Shown here one piece after another: positions 8,485-17,316 of a stretch of 64,000 bases of DNA. The DNA lies in contig JAWKXU010000003.1 of assembly GCA_041396845.1 (NCBI GenBank), positions 186,001 to 250,000 of the forward strand, written 5' to 3'. Source of the DNA: JAWKXU01 sp020446465. Its GTDB lineage: Bacteria; Pseudomonadota; Alphaproteobacteria; Sphingomonadales; Sphingomonadaceae. Position 1 is the stretch's first letter. Every line of letters begins with the position of its first letter. Below the pieces are notes generated by a model. It was not told the origin of the DNA. It did no database searches and worked only from the letters and a program-made list of their open reading frames with translations. Made by a program: the position numbers and the translations under genes.

Positions 8485-8748
8485 TCAAAGCCCAAGCAGG
8501 CGGTCCAGCTCCCCGGAATGATCGAGTGCAACAAGATCATCGCTGCCACCAACTGCCTTGTTATCGATGAAAATCTGCGGAACGGTGCGCGCATTGGGCA
8601 CACGCTCCAGCATTTCTGCGCGTTTAGGCCCGCCCATGGTTATATCGTATTCTTCGTAAGACACGCCTTTGCTTTCCAGCAGGCGTTTTGCGCGCGTGCA
8701 GAACCCGCAGAAGGCCTTCGTATAGATTTCGATCTTCGGTGTTGTCAT
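8485..8748 (-). CDS. grxC: Glutaredoxin 3
   Basis: An 87-residue glutaredoxin, MTTPKIEIYTKAFCGFCTRA. The start at 8748 is chosen because it gives the normal family length; an upstream extension of this frame reads as non-coding. The active site is CGFC rather than the textbook CPYC. The cis-Pro motif TVPQIF and the GSDDL glutathione-binding motif are present. It should reduce disulfides or glutathione mixed disulfides in the cytoplasm. It is the first gene of the leftward grxC-nit-DUF1178 unit. Confidence 0.93.
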   Translation of the reverse strand: MTTPKIEIYTKAFCGFCTRAKRLLESKGVSYEEYDITMGGPKRAEMLERVPNARTVPQIFIDNKAVGGSDDLVALDHSGELDRLLGL

Positions 8749-8790
8749 GCAAACCCCGTCAAATGGCTGTTTTCGTGCGCCTTGCGCCCT

Positions 8791-8819
8791 CTTGAAATAT
8801 CGCGCCGCTACCATATCTG
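8791..8819 (+). promoter_or_regulatory. Putative RpoH (sigma-32) promoter of the hsp20 gene
   Basis: CTTG at 8791-8794 is followed after exactly 17 bases by CATATCTG (8812-8819). This matches most of the alphaproteobacterial heat-shock promoter CTTG-N17-CYTATNT. It lies within the grxC upstream region and would start a transcript near 8826, leaving a leader of about 98 nt before hsp20. Not experimentally verified. Confidence 0.5.
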
Positions 8820-8825
8820 ATCAAG

Positions 8826-8923
8826 TGTGTCATGCGCCCGGATCGGGGCATGGTGCATAATCGGAGGCGCCGCACGTCGCGGGCTCTCCATACAGTCGAA
8901 TTGCTCAATGGAGGATTTGCAAG
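8826..8923 (+). promoter_or_regulatory. ROSE-type RNA thermometer in the hsp20 leader
   Basis: The leader ends in a hairpin that hides the Shine-Dalgarno. 5' strand AATTGCTC (8899-8906), loop AATG (8907-8910), 3' strand GAGGATTT (8911-8918), ATG at 8924. Pairing gives C-G, U-A, C-G, then a G-G mismatch, U-A, a U-U mismatch and two A-U pairs. The UUGCU opposite the GGA of the Shine-Dalgarno, with G-G and U-U non-canonical pairs, is the hallmark of ROSE elements upstream of small heat-shock genes. The 5' boundary is an estimate from the promoter call. Confidence 0.65.
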
Positions 8924-9406
8924 ATGAACCGTTTTGATTTTACCCCCTATCGTCGCAACACTGTCGGCTTTGATCGCCTGTTCGATCTTCTCGAAAAGCA
9001 GACCCGGCAAAACAGCGGCGACAATTACCCCCCATTCAATATCGAGCGCCGGGGCCAGGACACATACCGCATCACATTGGCTGTTGCCGGTTTTCGCCCT
9101 GATGAGCTTGATATTACCGCACAGCAAAACCTGCTCGTGATTCAGGGCAAGAAGCTGGAAGATGATGCGAGCAATGGCGGAGAATTCCTGCATGTTGGCA
9201 TTGCCAACCGCGGGTTTGAACGCCGCTTTGAACTGGCCGACTTCGTCCGGGTCGACAACGCCGATCTCGCTGACGGCCTTCTGGTAATCGATCTTGTGCG
9301 CGAAGTGCCCGAAGCGATGAAGCCCAAGAAGATCGCTGTCGGCGGCAAGAAACCGCTCGAAGTCGTAAAGGATGACAGTGACGGTCAGGAGGCCGATGCC
9401 GCCTGA
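8924..9406 (+). CDS. Hsp20 / alpha-crystallin small heat-shock protein (IbpA-like)
   Basis: A 160-residue small heat-shock protein. The N-terminus MNRFDFTPYRRNTVGFDRLFDLLE is IbpA-like. The alpha-crystallin domain spans roughly residues 38-135 with PFNIERRGQDTYRITLAVAGF and the conserved ADLADGLLVIDLVRE strand before a C-terminal extension. It is an ATP-independent holdase that binds unfolding proteins in oligomers. The IxI/V motif is present as KKIAV. Control is predicted at two levels from the upstream sequence: an RpoH promoter and a ROSE thermometer. It is transcribed divergently from grxC. Confidence 0.95.
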   Translation: MNRFDFTPYRRNTVGFDRLFDLLEKQTRQNSGDNYPPFNIERRGQDTYRITLAVAGFRPDELDITAQQNLLVIQGKKLEDDASNGGEFLHVGIANRGFERRFELADFVRVDNADLADGLLVIDLVREVPEAMKPKKIAVGGKKPLEVVKDDSDGQEADAA

Positions 9407-9703
9407 CCAGCGTAAGCCCTTTCGGGTTTCAACAGTTACCTTGAACATTCCAGAAAAAAATCGGGGGCGGATCGTCGAAACGGTCCGCCCCCTCGGCTTA
9501 CGCCGACTCGTCCCTGAAAAATGGAGGCCCGGGTCGCATCAAGACATCCATTTAGTAGGGACAAGGCTGTCCGGACCAGTACTGCTCAGAACACCAACAG
9601 GCTGACCCTATTGCGAACCATTGGCAAGCATTTTATATGGTTAACGCCCGAATGGGTTAATCCCGCAGAAACCATCCTGCAAAATGGGGCTATAAATCGT
9701 GCG
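9407..9703. other. Intergenic region between convergent hsp20 and pyrG
   Basis: 297 bases between two convergent genes. Besides the terminator palindrome at 9463-9492 there is a weak hairpin just after hsp20 (AAGCCC-TTTC-GGGTTT, 9417-9432 approximately) and a TTAACGCCC/GGGTTAA inverted repeat near 9640-9661. I see no convincing open frame or RNA gene. Confidence 0.5.
9454..9492 (-). terminator. Intrinsic terminator for leftward (pyrG) transcription
   Basis: A perfect 9-bp inverted repeat GGGGGCGGA (9463-9471) / TCCGCCCCC (9484-9492) is preceded on the plus strand by AAAAAAA (9454-9460). On the minus strand this is a GC-rich hairpin followed by a U tract, a canonical rho-independent terminator, about 210 bases past the pyrG stop. 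On the plus strand no T run follows, so it should be mainly unidirectional. Confidence 0.8.
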
Positions 9704-11335
9704 TCAAACCAGGCGTGACTGATGGACAGCCGCAGCAATAAACCCCGAAAACAGCGGGTGCGGATCGAAAGGTTTGCTTTTCAGTTCGGGGTGGAACTGC
9801 ACCCCGATAAACCAGGGATGGTCGGGCCGCTCTACAATTTCCGGCAGGAGGCCATCGGGCGACATGCCTGAAAAAATCAGCCCGCCTTTTTCCAGCGCAT
9901 CCCGATAAGCCACGTTGACTTCATATCTGTGGCGATGGCGCTCTGAAATATCGGTGCTGCCATAAATTGTCGCGGCGCGGCTGCCCGCCAGCAGTTTTGC
10001 CGGATAAGCACCCAGCCGCATCGTGCCGCCAAGGTCGCCGCCCTGCGACCGTTTTTGCAGGCCTTCTTCGCTCATCCATTCGGTGATGATCCCGACAATC
10101 GGCTCATCCGTCGGGCCAAACTCGGTTGAGGCTGCCCCCGGAATGCCTGCAGTGTTGCGCGCGCCTTCCACGCACGCCATTTGCATCCCAAGGCAAATCC
10201 CCAGGAAAGGAACCTGCCGCTCCCGCGCAAAACGCACAGAAGCAATCTTTCCTTCCGCACCCCGTTCCCCGAATCCGCCAGGCACGAGAATGGCATGAAG
10301 CGGCTCAAGCTGGGCCGCGATGTCGCTTTCATCCTGCTCGAACACCTCGGCATCAATCCAGCGGATATTGACCTTGACCCTGTTGGCCATGCCCCCGTGA
10401 ATAAGAGCTTCGTTCAGGGACTTGTAGGCATCTTGCAGGCCGACATACTTGCCGACCACACCGACTGTCACTTCGCCTTCGGGATTTTGATAGCGATCGA
10501 CAATATCGTGCCAGCGGCTGAGGTCAGGCTGCGGCGATTCCAGCCCGAAATGGCACAGCACTTCGGCATCCAGCCCTTCTGCATGATACTGCAAGGGAAC
10601 GGCATAGATGCTGGACGCATCGAGCGCCTGAATTACCGCTTCCTTACGCACGTTGCAGAACAGCGCGATCTTGGCGCGCTCGCTCTCAGGCAAGGGGTGC
10701 TCACAGCGACACAGCAGCATATCGGGCTGGACGCCAAGGCTGGTAAGTTCGCGGACCGAATGCTGGGTCGGTTTTGTCTTCAACTCACCCGCAGCCGAGA
10801 CATAAGGAACCAGTGTCACATGGACAGAGCAGGTCCGCTCCCGTCCCAGTTCATTGCGTAACTGGCGGATGGCTTCGATGAAAGGCAGGCTTTCGATATC
10901 GCCAACGGTGCCGCCAATTTCACACAGGACAAAATCCAGATCATCGACATCTGCCTGCGCGAATTGCTTGATGGCATCCGTCACATGGGGAATGACCTGC
11001 ACTGTCGCGCCGAGATAATCGCCGCGCCGTTCACGGGCGATGATCTGCTGATAAATGCGCCCTGACGTGACGTTGTCCGCCTGTCGCGCGGAAACACCCG
11101 TAAAACGCTCATAATGGCCAAGGTCGAGGTCAGTTTCTGCCCCGTCATCCGTCACATAAACCTCACCATGCTGGTAAGGGCTCATCGTGCCGGGATCGAC
11201 GTTCAGGTAAGGGTCGAACTTGCGGATTCTGACCTTGAAACCACGAGATTGCAAAAGGGCAGCAAGACTTGCCGCCATCAGACCTTTACCGAGCGAGGAG
11301 ACCACGCCGCCGGTGATAAAAATGAACCGCGCCAT
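9704..11335 (-). CDS. pyrG: CTP synthase
   Basis: A 543-residue protein, the usual CTP synthase length. It converts UTP to CTP using glutamine-derived ammonia. The N-terminal synthetase domain begins MARFIFITGGVVSSLGKG with the P-loop and continues with RKFDPYLNVDPGTMSPYQHGEV. The C-terminal glutamine amidotransferase domain has the nucleophile Cys in GICLGMQMA and the His/Glu pair in GVQFHPE. It is the last gene of the tpiA-secG-pyrG series, an arrangement typical of alphaproteobacteria. Confidence 0.98.
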   Translation of the reverse strand: MARFIFITGGVVSSLGKGLMAASLAALLQSRGFKVRIRKFDPYLNVDPGTMSPYQHGEVYVTDDGAETDLDLGHYERFTGVSARQADNVTSGRIYQQIIARERRGDYLGATVQVIPHVTDAIKQFAQADVDDLDFVLCEIGGTVGDIESLPFIEAIRQLRNELGRERTCSVHVTLVPYVSAAGELKTKPTQHSVRELTSLGVQPDMLLCRCEHPLPESERAKIALFCNVRKEAVIQALDASSIYAVPLQYHAEGLDAEVLCHFGLESPQPDLSRWHDIVDRYQNPEGEVTVGVVGKYVGLQDAYKSLNEALIHGGMANRVKVNIRWIDAEVFEQDESDIAAQLEPLHAILVPGGFGERGAEGKIASVRFARERQVPFLGICLGMQMACVEGARNTAGIPGAASTEFGPTDEPIVGIITEWMSEEGLQKRSQGGDLGGTMRLGAYPAKLLAGSRAATIYGSTDISERHRHRYEVNVAYRDALEKGGLIFSGMSPDGLLPEIVERPDHPWFIGVQFHPELKSKPFDPHPLFSGFIAAAVHQSRLV

Positions 11336-11456
11336 GGGAGTCGGGCCTTAGGAGCATGAGTGGATTCGGCGCAAGCGTCTATCGCATCGCAAGCGCTAAT
11401 TTTTCACAGCTTTCGGCATGAATAATCAGGCCGGAAAAAGAAATCGGCGGTTTGCG

Positions 11457-11861
11457 CTACTGCGCGGCCCCGGCCAGCGGATCATCCGCATTACCAGCAG
11501 TCGGTGCGTTTGCATCAGAGGACGCAGCCCCCGCTGCATTGCCCGAAGTCGCCGGCGCAAGAGGATCATTGGTGGCTGCCGGGGCTGATTGCACGCTTCG
11601 ATCAAGCGACGTATCGATTTCCCGGCCAGTGGTCTGTCCGACAGCCAATGCGGCCAAAGTGATGCTCAGGATCACGAAGATTGCCGCCAGAATGGCCGTT
11701 GCGCGCGTCATGAAATCTGCCGCGCCGCGTGCCGACATCAGCCCGCTGGGGCTGCCGCCCATACCAAGACCGCCGCCTTCCGACTGCTGCATGAGGATCA
11801 CCGCGACAAGCGCCGCGCCGACAATGGCCTGCACCACCATGAGAAAGAAGAAAAGCGACAT
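11457..11861 (-). CDS. secG: Preprotein translocase subunit SecG
   Basis: A 134-residue protein with two transmembrane helices, residues ~3-22 (LFFFLMVVQAIVGAALVAVI) and ~53-72, joined by the conserved QQSEGGGLGMGG loop. It is an accessory subunit of the SecYEG channel. The C-terminal ~55 residues are an Ala/Pro/Asn/Asp-rich low-complexity tail, longer than in E. coli SecG and common in sphingomonads. It lies between tpiA and pyrG on the same strand. Confidence 0.95.
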   Translation of the reverse strand: MSLFFFLMVVQAIVGAALVAVILMQQSEGGGLGMGGSPSGLMSARGAADFMTRATAILAAIFVILSITLAALAVGQTTGREIDTSLDRSVQSAPAATNDPLAPATSGNAAGAASSDANAPTAGNADDPLAGAAQ

Positions 11862-11996
11862 AAGGCTGGACTGACCTGAATAACTGTAAAACGGACCGTG
11901 CGGCCCAGAACAAGGTGCTTGCCTTTACCCCTCAAAACCCATGATCGCAAGCGATGCGCCCGGTTGGGCACGAGTCAGGGTTGCAAAGCCGGCTGA

Positions 11997-12755
11997 TTAA
12001 TCGCGTTGATCGCCAGTGGCAGCAACGATTACGCCCAGAAATTTCTCTGCCGTAAGGCTCGCACCACCGACAAGCGCACCGCTGACATGCTCAATCGCGA
12101 GTATTTCGCCCGCATTATCAGGATTGACCGAGCCACCATAGAGAATGCGGACACCTTCGCCGGAGTTTCCGAAAATCTCTACCAGCTTGTTACGGATCGC
12201 GCTGTGCATCGCAGCAATATCATCTGTCGTGGGGGTTCGGCCGGTTCCGATCGCCCAGACGGGTTCATAAGCCACGGTGACGCTGTCCGCCACGCCTTCA
12301 CCACGTGGCACCGATCCTTCGATTTGTGCAAGCACGACATCTTCGGCGCGGCCTGCATCGCGTTCAGCCTCGCTTTCGCCAACGCAGACGATCACTGACA
12401 TCCCGGCATTGAGCGCCGCTTCGGCCTTGGATTTGACGACTCCATCGCTTTCGCCGTGGTCGCTGCGTCGTTCGCTGTGGCCAACAATACAGAAAGAGGC
12501 ACCAGCATCCTTCAGCATGGGCGCGGAAATATCGCCTGTATGCGCCCCACCTTCCGCGGGGTGGCAATCCTGCGCGCCGACGCCAATCAGATCGGCTTCC
12601 TTGCGGGTGGCGTGGATGAGTGTGAACGGCGGAGCCAAAGCCACTTCGGCCTTCATTAAACGCTCTGCCGCACGATCTATTGCACGCGCTTCACCTAGCA
12701 TCGCGCGGGTTCCGTGCATTTTCCAGTTACCGACTATATAGGGCCTCAAAGCCAT
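11997..12755 (-). CDS. tpiA: Triosephosphate isomerase
   Basis: A 252-residue TIM-barrel enzyme interconverting dihydroxyacetone phosphate and glyceraldehyde 3-phosphate. The start is placed at MALRPYIVGNWKMHG, because the upstream extension of this frame is not TIM-like. The catalytic residues are visible: Lys in NWKM, His in IVGHSERR and Glu in VAYEPVWAIGTG. The phosphate-binding ILYGGSV is near the C-terminus. It leads the tpiA-secG-pyrG series and is divergent from ppiD across ~258 bases. Confidence 0.97.
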   Translation of the reverse strand: MALRPYIVGNWKMHGTRAMLGEARAIDRAAERLMKAEVALAPPFTLIHATRKEADLIGVGAQDCHPAEGGAHTGDISAPMLKDAGASFCIVGHSERRSDHGESDGVVKSKAEAALNAGMSVIVCVGESEAERDAGRAEDVVLAQIEGSVPRGEGVADSVTVAYEPVWAIGTGRTPTTDDIAAMHSAIRNKLVEIFGNSGEGVRILYGGSVNPDNAGEILAIEHVSGALVGGASLTAEKFLGVIVAATGDQRD

Positions 12756-13013
12756 TGTCTTTTTCACCGTTGGGTCCGGATCAGCGATCCGGTGCCGAAA
12801 ATAAAGGGGAGTCGCAAGCGCGCTCCCCATCTCGATATGACGGTGCCCGCTAGCCCCCCGTGGGCATCTTGTCAAAACCGTTCAGCGCATATGCACAATC
12901 GGGTAAGGAGTGTTGCCCGCAAGCTATAGCGGGGATAAAGCGCGTTCTCAGTCAACCGGCCCCGTGCCACACATCATACCCTATTTTCGCCCTGAAAGGT
13001 GGACGGCCCAGCC
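12756..13013. other. Divergent promoter region between tpiA and ppiD
   Basis: 258 bases separating two outward-reading operons. It contains a few short GC-rich inverted repeats (for example CCCG...CGGG near 12914-12930) and must hold both promoters. I could not pick -35/-10 boxes with confidence and see no open frame with coding character. Confidence 0.4.
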
Positions 13014-14945
13014 ATGCTCCAGTTTTTTCGTAATTTTTTCAGTTCCCGCATCGGTGTTGGCGTCACGCTGGGGTTTCTGGCCTTGATCGCACTGGCCTTT
13101 GCCAGCGGCGATGTTGCCAACAACTCCATGTTCGGGGGTGTCGCCGGGGGTGATCGGGTTGCGACCGTGGGCGGTGAGACGCTGACAACTGCTGACCTCA
13201 CCCGCAGTGCCAACAGCGCGCTGGAACGGATCAAGCAGAATGACCCCACGCTGACCATGCCATTTTTTGTAAAGCAGGGCGGTGTTGAGCGTGTGCTGGA
13301 CGATCTGCTTGATCGTTATGCACTTGGGGCCTTTGGTGAAAAGGTCGGTCTGCGCGCAGGGCACAGGCTGATTGACAGCGAAATTGCGATGATTTCAGCA
13401 TTCAAGGGGGCCGATGGCAAGTTTGACGAGAGCATATATCGCCAGGCTGTTGCTCAACAGAACCTGACGGACAAGATGGTCCGATCAGACTTGCGACAGG
13501 GGCTGCTCGCCCGCCAGATCCTGGTTCCCGCCACATTTGGACTGGCACCGTCAGACCAGCAGGTCGAACGATATGCGGCCCTGCTCAAGGAACGCCGCGC
13601 GGGTTCCATCGCGGTTCTGCCCAGTCTCGCCTATGCGCCGAAAGACAAGCCCACTGACAAGCAGCTTGAGGCCTATTACGCGAAAAACAAGGACAACTAT
13701 ATTCGCCCGGAACGCCGGGTCATCCGTTACGTGACTTTCGGTGCGGAAGCCCTGGGCGAACTACGCAAGCCGACCGAGGCTGAAATCGCTACGCGTTACA
13801 AACGCGACGCACAGAAATATGCGGCGAGCGAAACCCGCACTTTCAGTCAGGTCATTACGCCGACCGAGGCAGCGGCCAAGGCTATTGCCGCGCAGGCAAG
13901 TGCTGGCACTTCGCTTGAAGCAGCGGCAAAGGCCAAAGGCCTTGCTGCGGCGAAACTGTCCAGCATGGACAAGGCTGAACTCGCCGCGCAAACATCGCAG
14001 GATGTCGCGGACGCAGCTTTCGCTGTCCCTGCCGGAAAAATCGCCACTCCGCGCCGCAGCAACCTTGGCTGGCACGTCATGCGCGTGGATTCTGCAGTTA
14101 AAATCGATGCAAAGCCGCTTGCCGCAGTCAAGGGCGCAATCGCTGAGGAACTCGCTACCGAGCAGCGCAGGTCCGCACTGGCCGATCTCACCTCCCGTCT
14201 GGAAGATTCTCTGGATGAAGGCACCAGCCTTGCCGATGCGGCCAAGGAAGTGAACGGCGAGATCAAGACCACAGCGCCACTCACTGCAAACGGAGCAGTC
14301 TATGGCAAGAACGGTGAAACAGGCCCCGCAATCCTCGCCAAGGCATTGTCCACCGCCTTTACCATGGAAGAAGGCGAACCGCAGATCGCTGAAATTGATC
14401 CCGGCAAGACTTTCCTGATTTTCGACGTGGCCGAGATCGTGCAATCCGCGCCTGCCCCGCTTAAAGATATCAAGAACGACGTTACAGAAGCATGGGTCTT
14501 TGCCCAGGGTAGCGCCGAAGCGCGCAAGGCAGCCGACCGGGTTCTGGCAAAAGTCGCAAAGGGAACCTCGCTGACTGCGGCGCTGGCTGCGGAGAAAAAG
14601 CCTTTGCCACCAGCGGACAAGGTCAACCTTGGGCTGGATGATCTGCGCAAGATGGGCCAACGCCCCCCTGCCCCCATCGTCCTGCTCTTTTCCATGGCGC
14701 AAGGATCGACCAAGCGGCTGGAAGGCCCCGATGATCGCGGCTGGTTCATCGTGCAACTGGACAAGATCACCGAAGGCAAACTTGAAAAGGATGATCCCGC
14801 GCTTGCCATGACCCGTCAGCAACTGGCCCAGTCCATTTCTGATGAATACTCCGAACAACTGGTCAAGGCGATCCGCAAGGACGTTGGCGTCGTCAGGAAC
14901 GAGGCTGGAATTACGGCCGTTCGCCGCCAGTTGAGCGGAGAGTGA
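13014..14945 (+). CDS. ppiD: Peptidyl-prolyl cis-trans isomerase, PpiD-type periplasmic folding factor
   Basis: A 643-residue protein from the ATG at 13014 (MLQFFRNFFSSRIGVGVTL); an in-frame GTG at 12999 is possible. One N-terminal membrane anchor (GVGVTLGFLALIALAFASG) is followed by a SurA-N-like region (~60-190) and a parvulin-type PPIase region, with RTFSQVIT near residue 281 and RRSNLGWHVMRVD near 350. It should sit in the inner membrane facing the periplasm and help fold exported proteins. It heads the trp-mo operon: trpE begins within about 30 bases of its stop, or overlaps it if the GTG at 14942 is used. Confidence 0.93.
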   Translation: MLQFFRNFFSSRIGVGVTLGFLALIALAFASGDVANNSMFGGVAGGDRVATVGGETLTTADLTRSANSALERIKQNDPTLTMPFFVKQGGVERVLDDLLDRYALGAFGEKVGLRAGHRLIDSEIAMISAFKGADGKFDESIYRQAVAQQNLTDKMVRSDLRQGLLARQILVPATFGLAPSDQQVERYAALLKERRAGSIAVLPSLAYAPKDKPTDKQLEAYYAKNKDNYIRPERRVIRYVTFGAEALGELRKPTEAEIATRYKRDAQKYAASETRTFSQVITPTEAAAKAIAAQASAGTSLEAAAKAKGLAAAKLSSMDKAELAAQTSQDVADAAFAVPAGKIATPRRSNLGWHVMRVDSAVKIDAKPLAAVKGAIAEELATEQRRSALADLTSRLEDSLDEGTSLADAAKEVNGEIKTTAPLTANGAVYGKNGETGPAILAKALSTAFTMEEGEPQIAEIDPGKTFLIFDVAEIVQSAPAPLKDIKNDVTEAWVFAQGSAEARKAADRVLAKVAKGTSLTAALAAEKKPLPPADKVNLGLDDLRKMGQRPPAPIVLLFSMAQGSTKRLEGPDDRGWFIVQLDKITEGKLEKDDPALAMTRQQLAQSISDEYSEQLVKAIRKDVGVVRNEAGITAVRRQLSGE

Positions 14946-14974
14946 GCGGGATACGTGTCTTGAAAGATACCGAG

Positions 14975-16492
14975 ATGAAAGGCGCCATGCCGGTCAATGC
15001 TGATCACGCTGCCGATGCACTGACGCACGGTCGCAACGCTATTGTCTGGCGGCGGTTTGTTGCCGATACGGACACCCCTGTCGGCATGGCTTTGCGCCTG
15101 ATGGAAGAAGGCCGCGGCGATTTTTTGCTGGAATCCGTCGAAGGCGGCGAACGGCATGGCCGTTACAGCCTGATCGGGCTTGATCCCGATCTGGTGTTTC
15201 GCGCCAATGGGCCGACCTGCACCATTAACCGGCAATGGCAGCATGATCGCGAGGCTTTCGTCGATCAGGATGGCCAGAGCCTTGATGAACTGCGTAAACT
15301 TGCGGCCAGTTGCGTGATCCCGGACCTGCCGTCTGAACTTCCGGCGGCCCTGGCCTGTCTGGTTGGCTATTTCGGCTATGAAACGATCGGTCTTGTCGAA
15401 AAGCTCCCTCGCGCCCCCGCCAGCCCACTCGAAATGCCGGACATGTTGTTTGTCCGGCCCACGCTGCTGCTGGTATTCGACCGCTTGAACGATTCGCTAT
15501 ATGCCCTTGCCCCGTTGTGGGCCGATGGCGGCGATCCCGCCTTTGCGATAGAGCGCGCGGGTGAGCGGATTGATGGTGCCATGCGCCGCATTGCCGAACC
15601 AGTGCCGGACCGTGCACGAGCGCAGGGCATACCTGAACTGGCACTCACGCCCGTCCTGCCCGAAGGCCGTTACAAACAGATGGTCGGGGCAGCGCAGGAC
15701 TATATCGAAGCGGGCGACATTTTTCAGGTCGTGCTGGCCCAGCGGTTTACATGCCCTTTTCCGCTTCCCCCGTCCGAACTCTATCGGGCGCTGCGTCGGG
15801 TGAACCCCTCACCATTCCTTTATTTCCTCGATCTTCCCGGCTTTGCGCTGATAGGTTCCAGCCCGGAAATCCTCGTCAGGGTGCGTGACGGCGAGGTTAC
15901 GATCAGGCCCATTGCCGGAACGCGACCACGCGGAGCGACAGTGGAAGAAGACCTGGAGAACGAACGCAGCCTCCTCGCCGATGCGAAGGAGTGTGCCGAA
16001 CACCTGATGTTGCTCGACCTCGGACGCAATGACGTGGGGCGGGTTGCCGCGCCCGGAACGGTCGCTGTGACCGACAGCTTCACAATCGAACGTTACAGCC
16101 ACGTCATGCACATCGTTTCCAATGTCGTTGGCAAGCTGGGTGCCGATCACGATGCGCTCGATGCGCTGTTTGCAGGCTTTCCGGCCGGAACAGTCAGCGG
16201 AGCGCCGAAAATCAGGGCGTGCGAGATCATTGCCGAACTGGAGCCGGAAACGCGCGGCGCTTATGCTGGCGGAGTTGGCTATTTCGCACCCGATGGCTCT
16301 GTCGATAGCTGCATCGTTCTACGCACTGCTGTGCTCAAGGATGGGGTCATGCACGTGCAGGCTGGCGCCGGTATCGTTGCCGATTCAAAGCCCGAATACG
16401 AACAGCGCGAATGCGAGGCGAAGGCCGGTGCGCTTATCGCCGCCGCACGCGAAGCAGCGCGCGTCGTACAGGAACCGGGCTTCGGTCAGTGA
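14975..16492 (+). CDS. trpE: Anthranilate synthase component I
   Basis: About 505 residues. It makes anthranilate from chorismate with TrpG, the first committed step to tryptophan. The tryptophan-feedback motif LLES with downstream Arg and Gly is visible (DFLLESVEGGERHGRYSLIG). The catalytic chorismate-binding domain carries GDIFQVVLAQRF, PIAGTRPRG, DLGRNDVGRVA and AGTVSGAPKI. Three starts are possible: GTG 14942 (overlapping the ppiD stop), ATG 14975 and ATG 14987. 14975 is a compromise because none has a strong ribosome-binding site. Confidence 0.96.
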   Translation: MKGAMPVNADHAADALTHGRNAIVWRRFVADTDTPVGMALRLMEEGRGDFLLESVEGGERHGRYSLIGLDPDLVFRANGPTCTINRQWQHDREAFVDQDGQSLDELRKLAASCVIPDLPSELPAALACLVGYFGYETIGLVEKLPRAPASPLEMPDMLFVRPTLLLVFDRLNDSLYALAPLWADGGDPAFAIERAGERIDGAMRRIAEPVPDRARAQGIPELALTPVLPEGRYKQMVGAAQDYIEAGDIFQVVLAQRFTCPFPLPPSELYRALRRVNPSPFLYFLDLPGFALIGSSPEILVRVRDGEVTIRPIAGTRPRGATVEEDLENERSLLADAKECAEHLMLLDLGRNDVGRVAAPGTVAVTDSFTIERYSHVMHIVSNVVGKLGADHDALDALFAGFPAGTVSGAPKIRACEIIAELEPETRGAYAGGVGYFAPDGSVDSCIVLRTAVLKDGVMHVQAGAGIVADSKPEYEQRECEAKAGALIAAAREAARVVQEPGFGQ

Positions 16493-17316
16493 TTTGCAGC
16501 GTAGCCGGACGCAGTGGACAAATACTGGTGGCCGCGACGAGCCTGGCGGCGCTTGCCGCCTGCAGTGCAACCAGTGACTCAAACGCAGCCGAACGGCCAA
16601 CTGAGGTCGAAAAAGCCACAACTGTATCAGCCTGCAAACCAGTGGTGTTTGAACAATCGCCGCTCACGGTTTGCGAAGCCATCCCGACTCGCCACACCAT
16701 AAAACTGGCGCTCGGTCCCAAAGAGGGGGCGCCATACCGAAGTCTTGCAGCTTATGCGGCTGCGCGCCCGGCTGATGCACCGCTTGTCGCCTTTGCCATG
16801 AACGGTGGCATGTTTGACGAGGCAGGACAGCCCATCGGTTATTACGTTGAAAATGGCGAGCGATTGCACAAGCTCAACCGCAACGCGGGGCCGGGCAATT
16901 TTCACCTGATGCCCAATGGCGTGTTCTACGGCAGCAAGGCCAAGTGGGAAATCCGCACATCGGATGACTTCTATCGCAACGTAGATGATCGCCCGGCTTT
17001 CGGCACACAATCCGGCCCGATGCTGGTGATTAACGGCAAACTCCATCCGAAGATCGCGGACAATGGCACTTCGCGCCATATTCGCAACGCCGTGGGCATC
17101 GACAAGCGCGGCCATGCCTGGTTCGTGATGTCCGAAAGCCCCGTTTCCTTTGGTCGCTTCGCGCGCTATTTCTGCGATGAGTTGAAAGCAACCGATGCCC
17201 TGTTTCTTGATGGATCGGTATCTGCCTTGTGGGATCCGGCACGCGGTCGGCTCGACCTTGGTGCACCACTCGGCCCCTTGATCGTTGTCGAACAATCGGA
17301 GAAAGCGCGTCCATGA
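16489..17316 (+). CDS. DUF2233 / phosphodiester glycosidase family lipoprotein embedded in the trp operon
   Basis: A 275-residue protein. The start is the GTG at 16489, giving a GTGA overlap with trpE and a lipoprotein signal sequence ending LAALAAC. The mature part has NAGPA/DUF2233 features: AFAMNGGMFDEAGQPIGYYVENG, GPMLVINGKLHP, RNAVGI and LFLDGSVSALW. Family members cleave phosphodiester-linked sugars. The substrate here is unknown, and export to the envelope is predicted. It overlaps trpG by ATGA, so its translation is coupled to tryptophan genes although no metabolic link is obvious. Confidence 0.85.
   Translation: MICSVAGRSGQILVAATSLAALAACSATSDSNAAERPTEVEKATTVSACKPVVFEQSPLTVCEAIPTRHTIKLALGPKEGAPYRSLAAYAAARPADAPLVAFAMNGGMFDEAGQPIGYYVENGERLHKLNRNAGPGNFHLMPNGVFYGSKAKWEIRTSDDFYRNVDDRPAFGTQSGPMLVINGKLHPKIADNGTSRHIRNAVGIDKRGHAWFVMSESPVSFGRFARYFCDELKATDALFLDGSVSALWDPARGRLDLGAPLGPLIVVEQSEKARP

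Noticed and set aside
9640..9661. TTAA...TTAA pair near pyrG as a CtrA operator
   Set aside because: Half-sites are 12 bases apart rather than 7 and it lies between two convergent gene ends.
13761..14858. 365-aa minus-strand ORF opposite ppiD
   Set aside because: Cys/Phe/Gly/Arg-rich antisense translation without family features.
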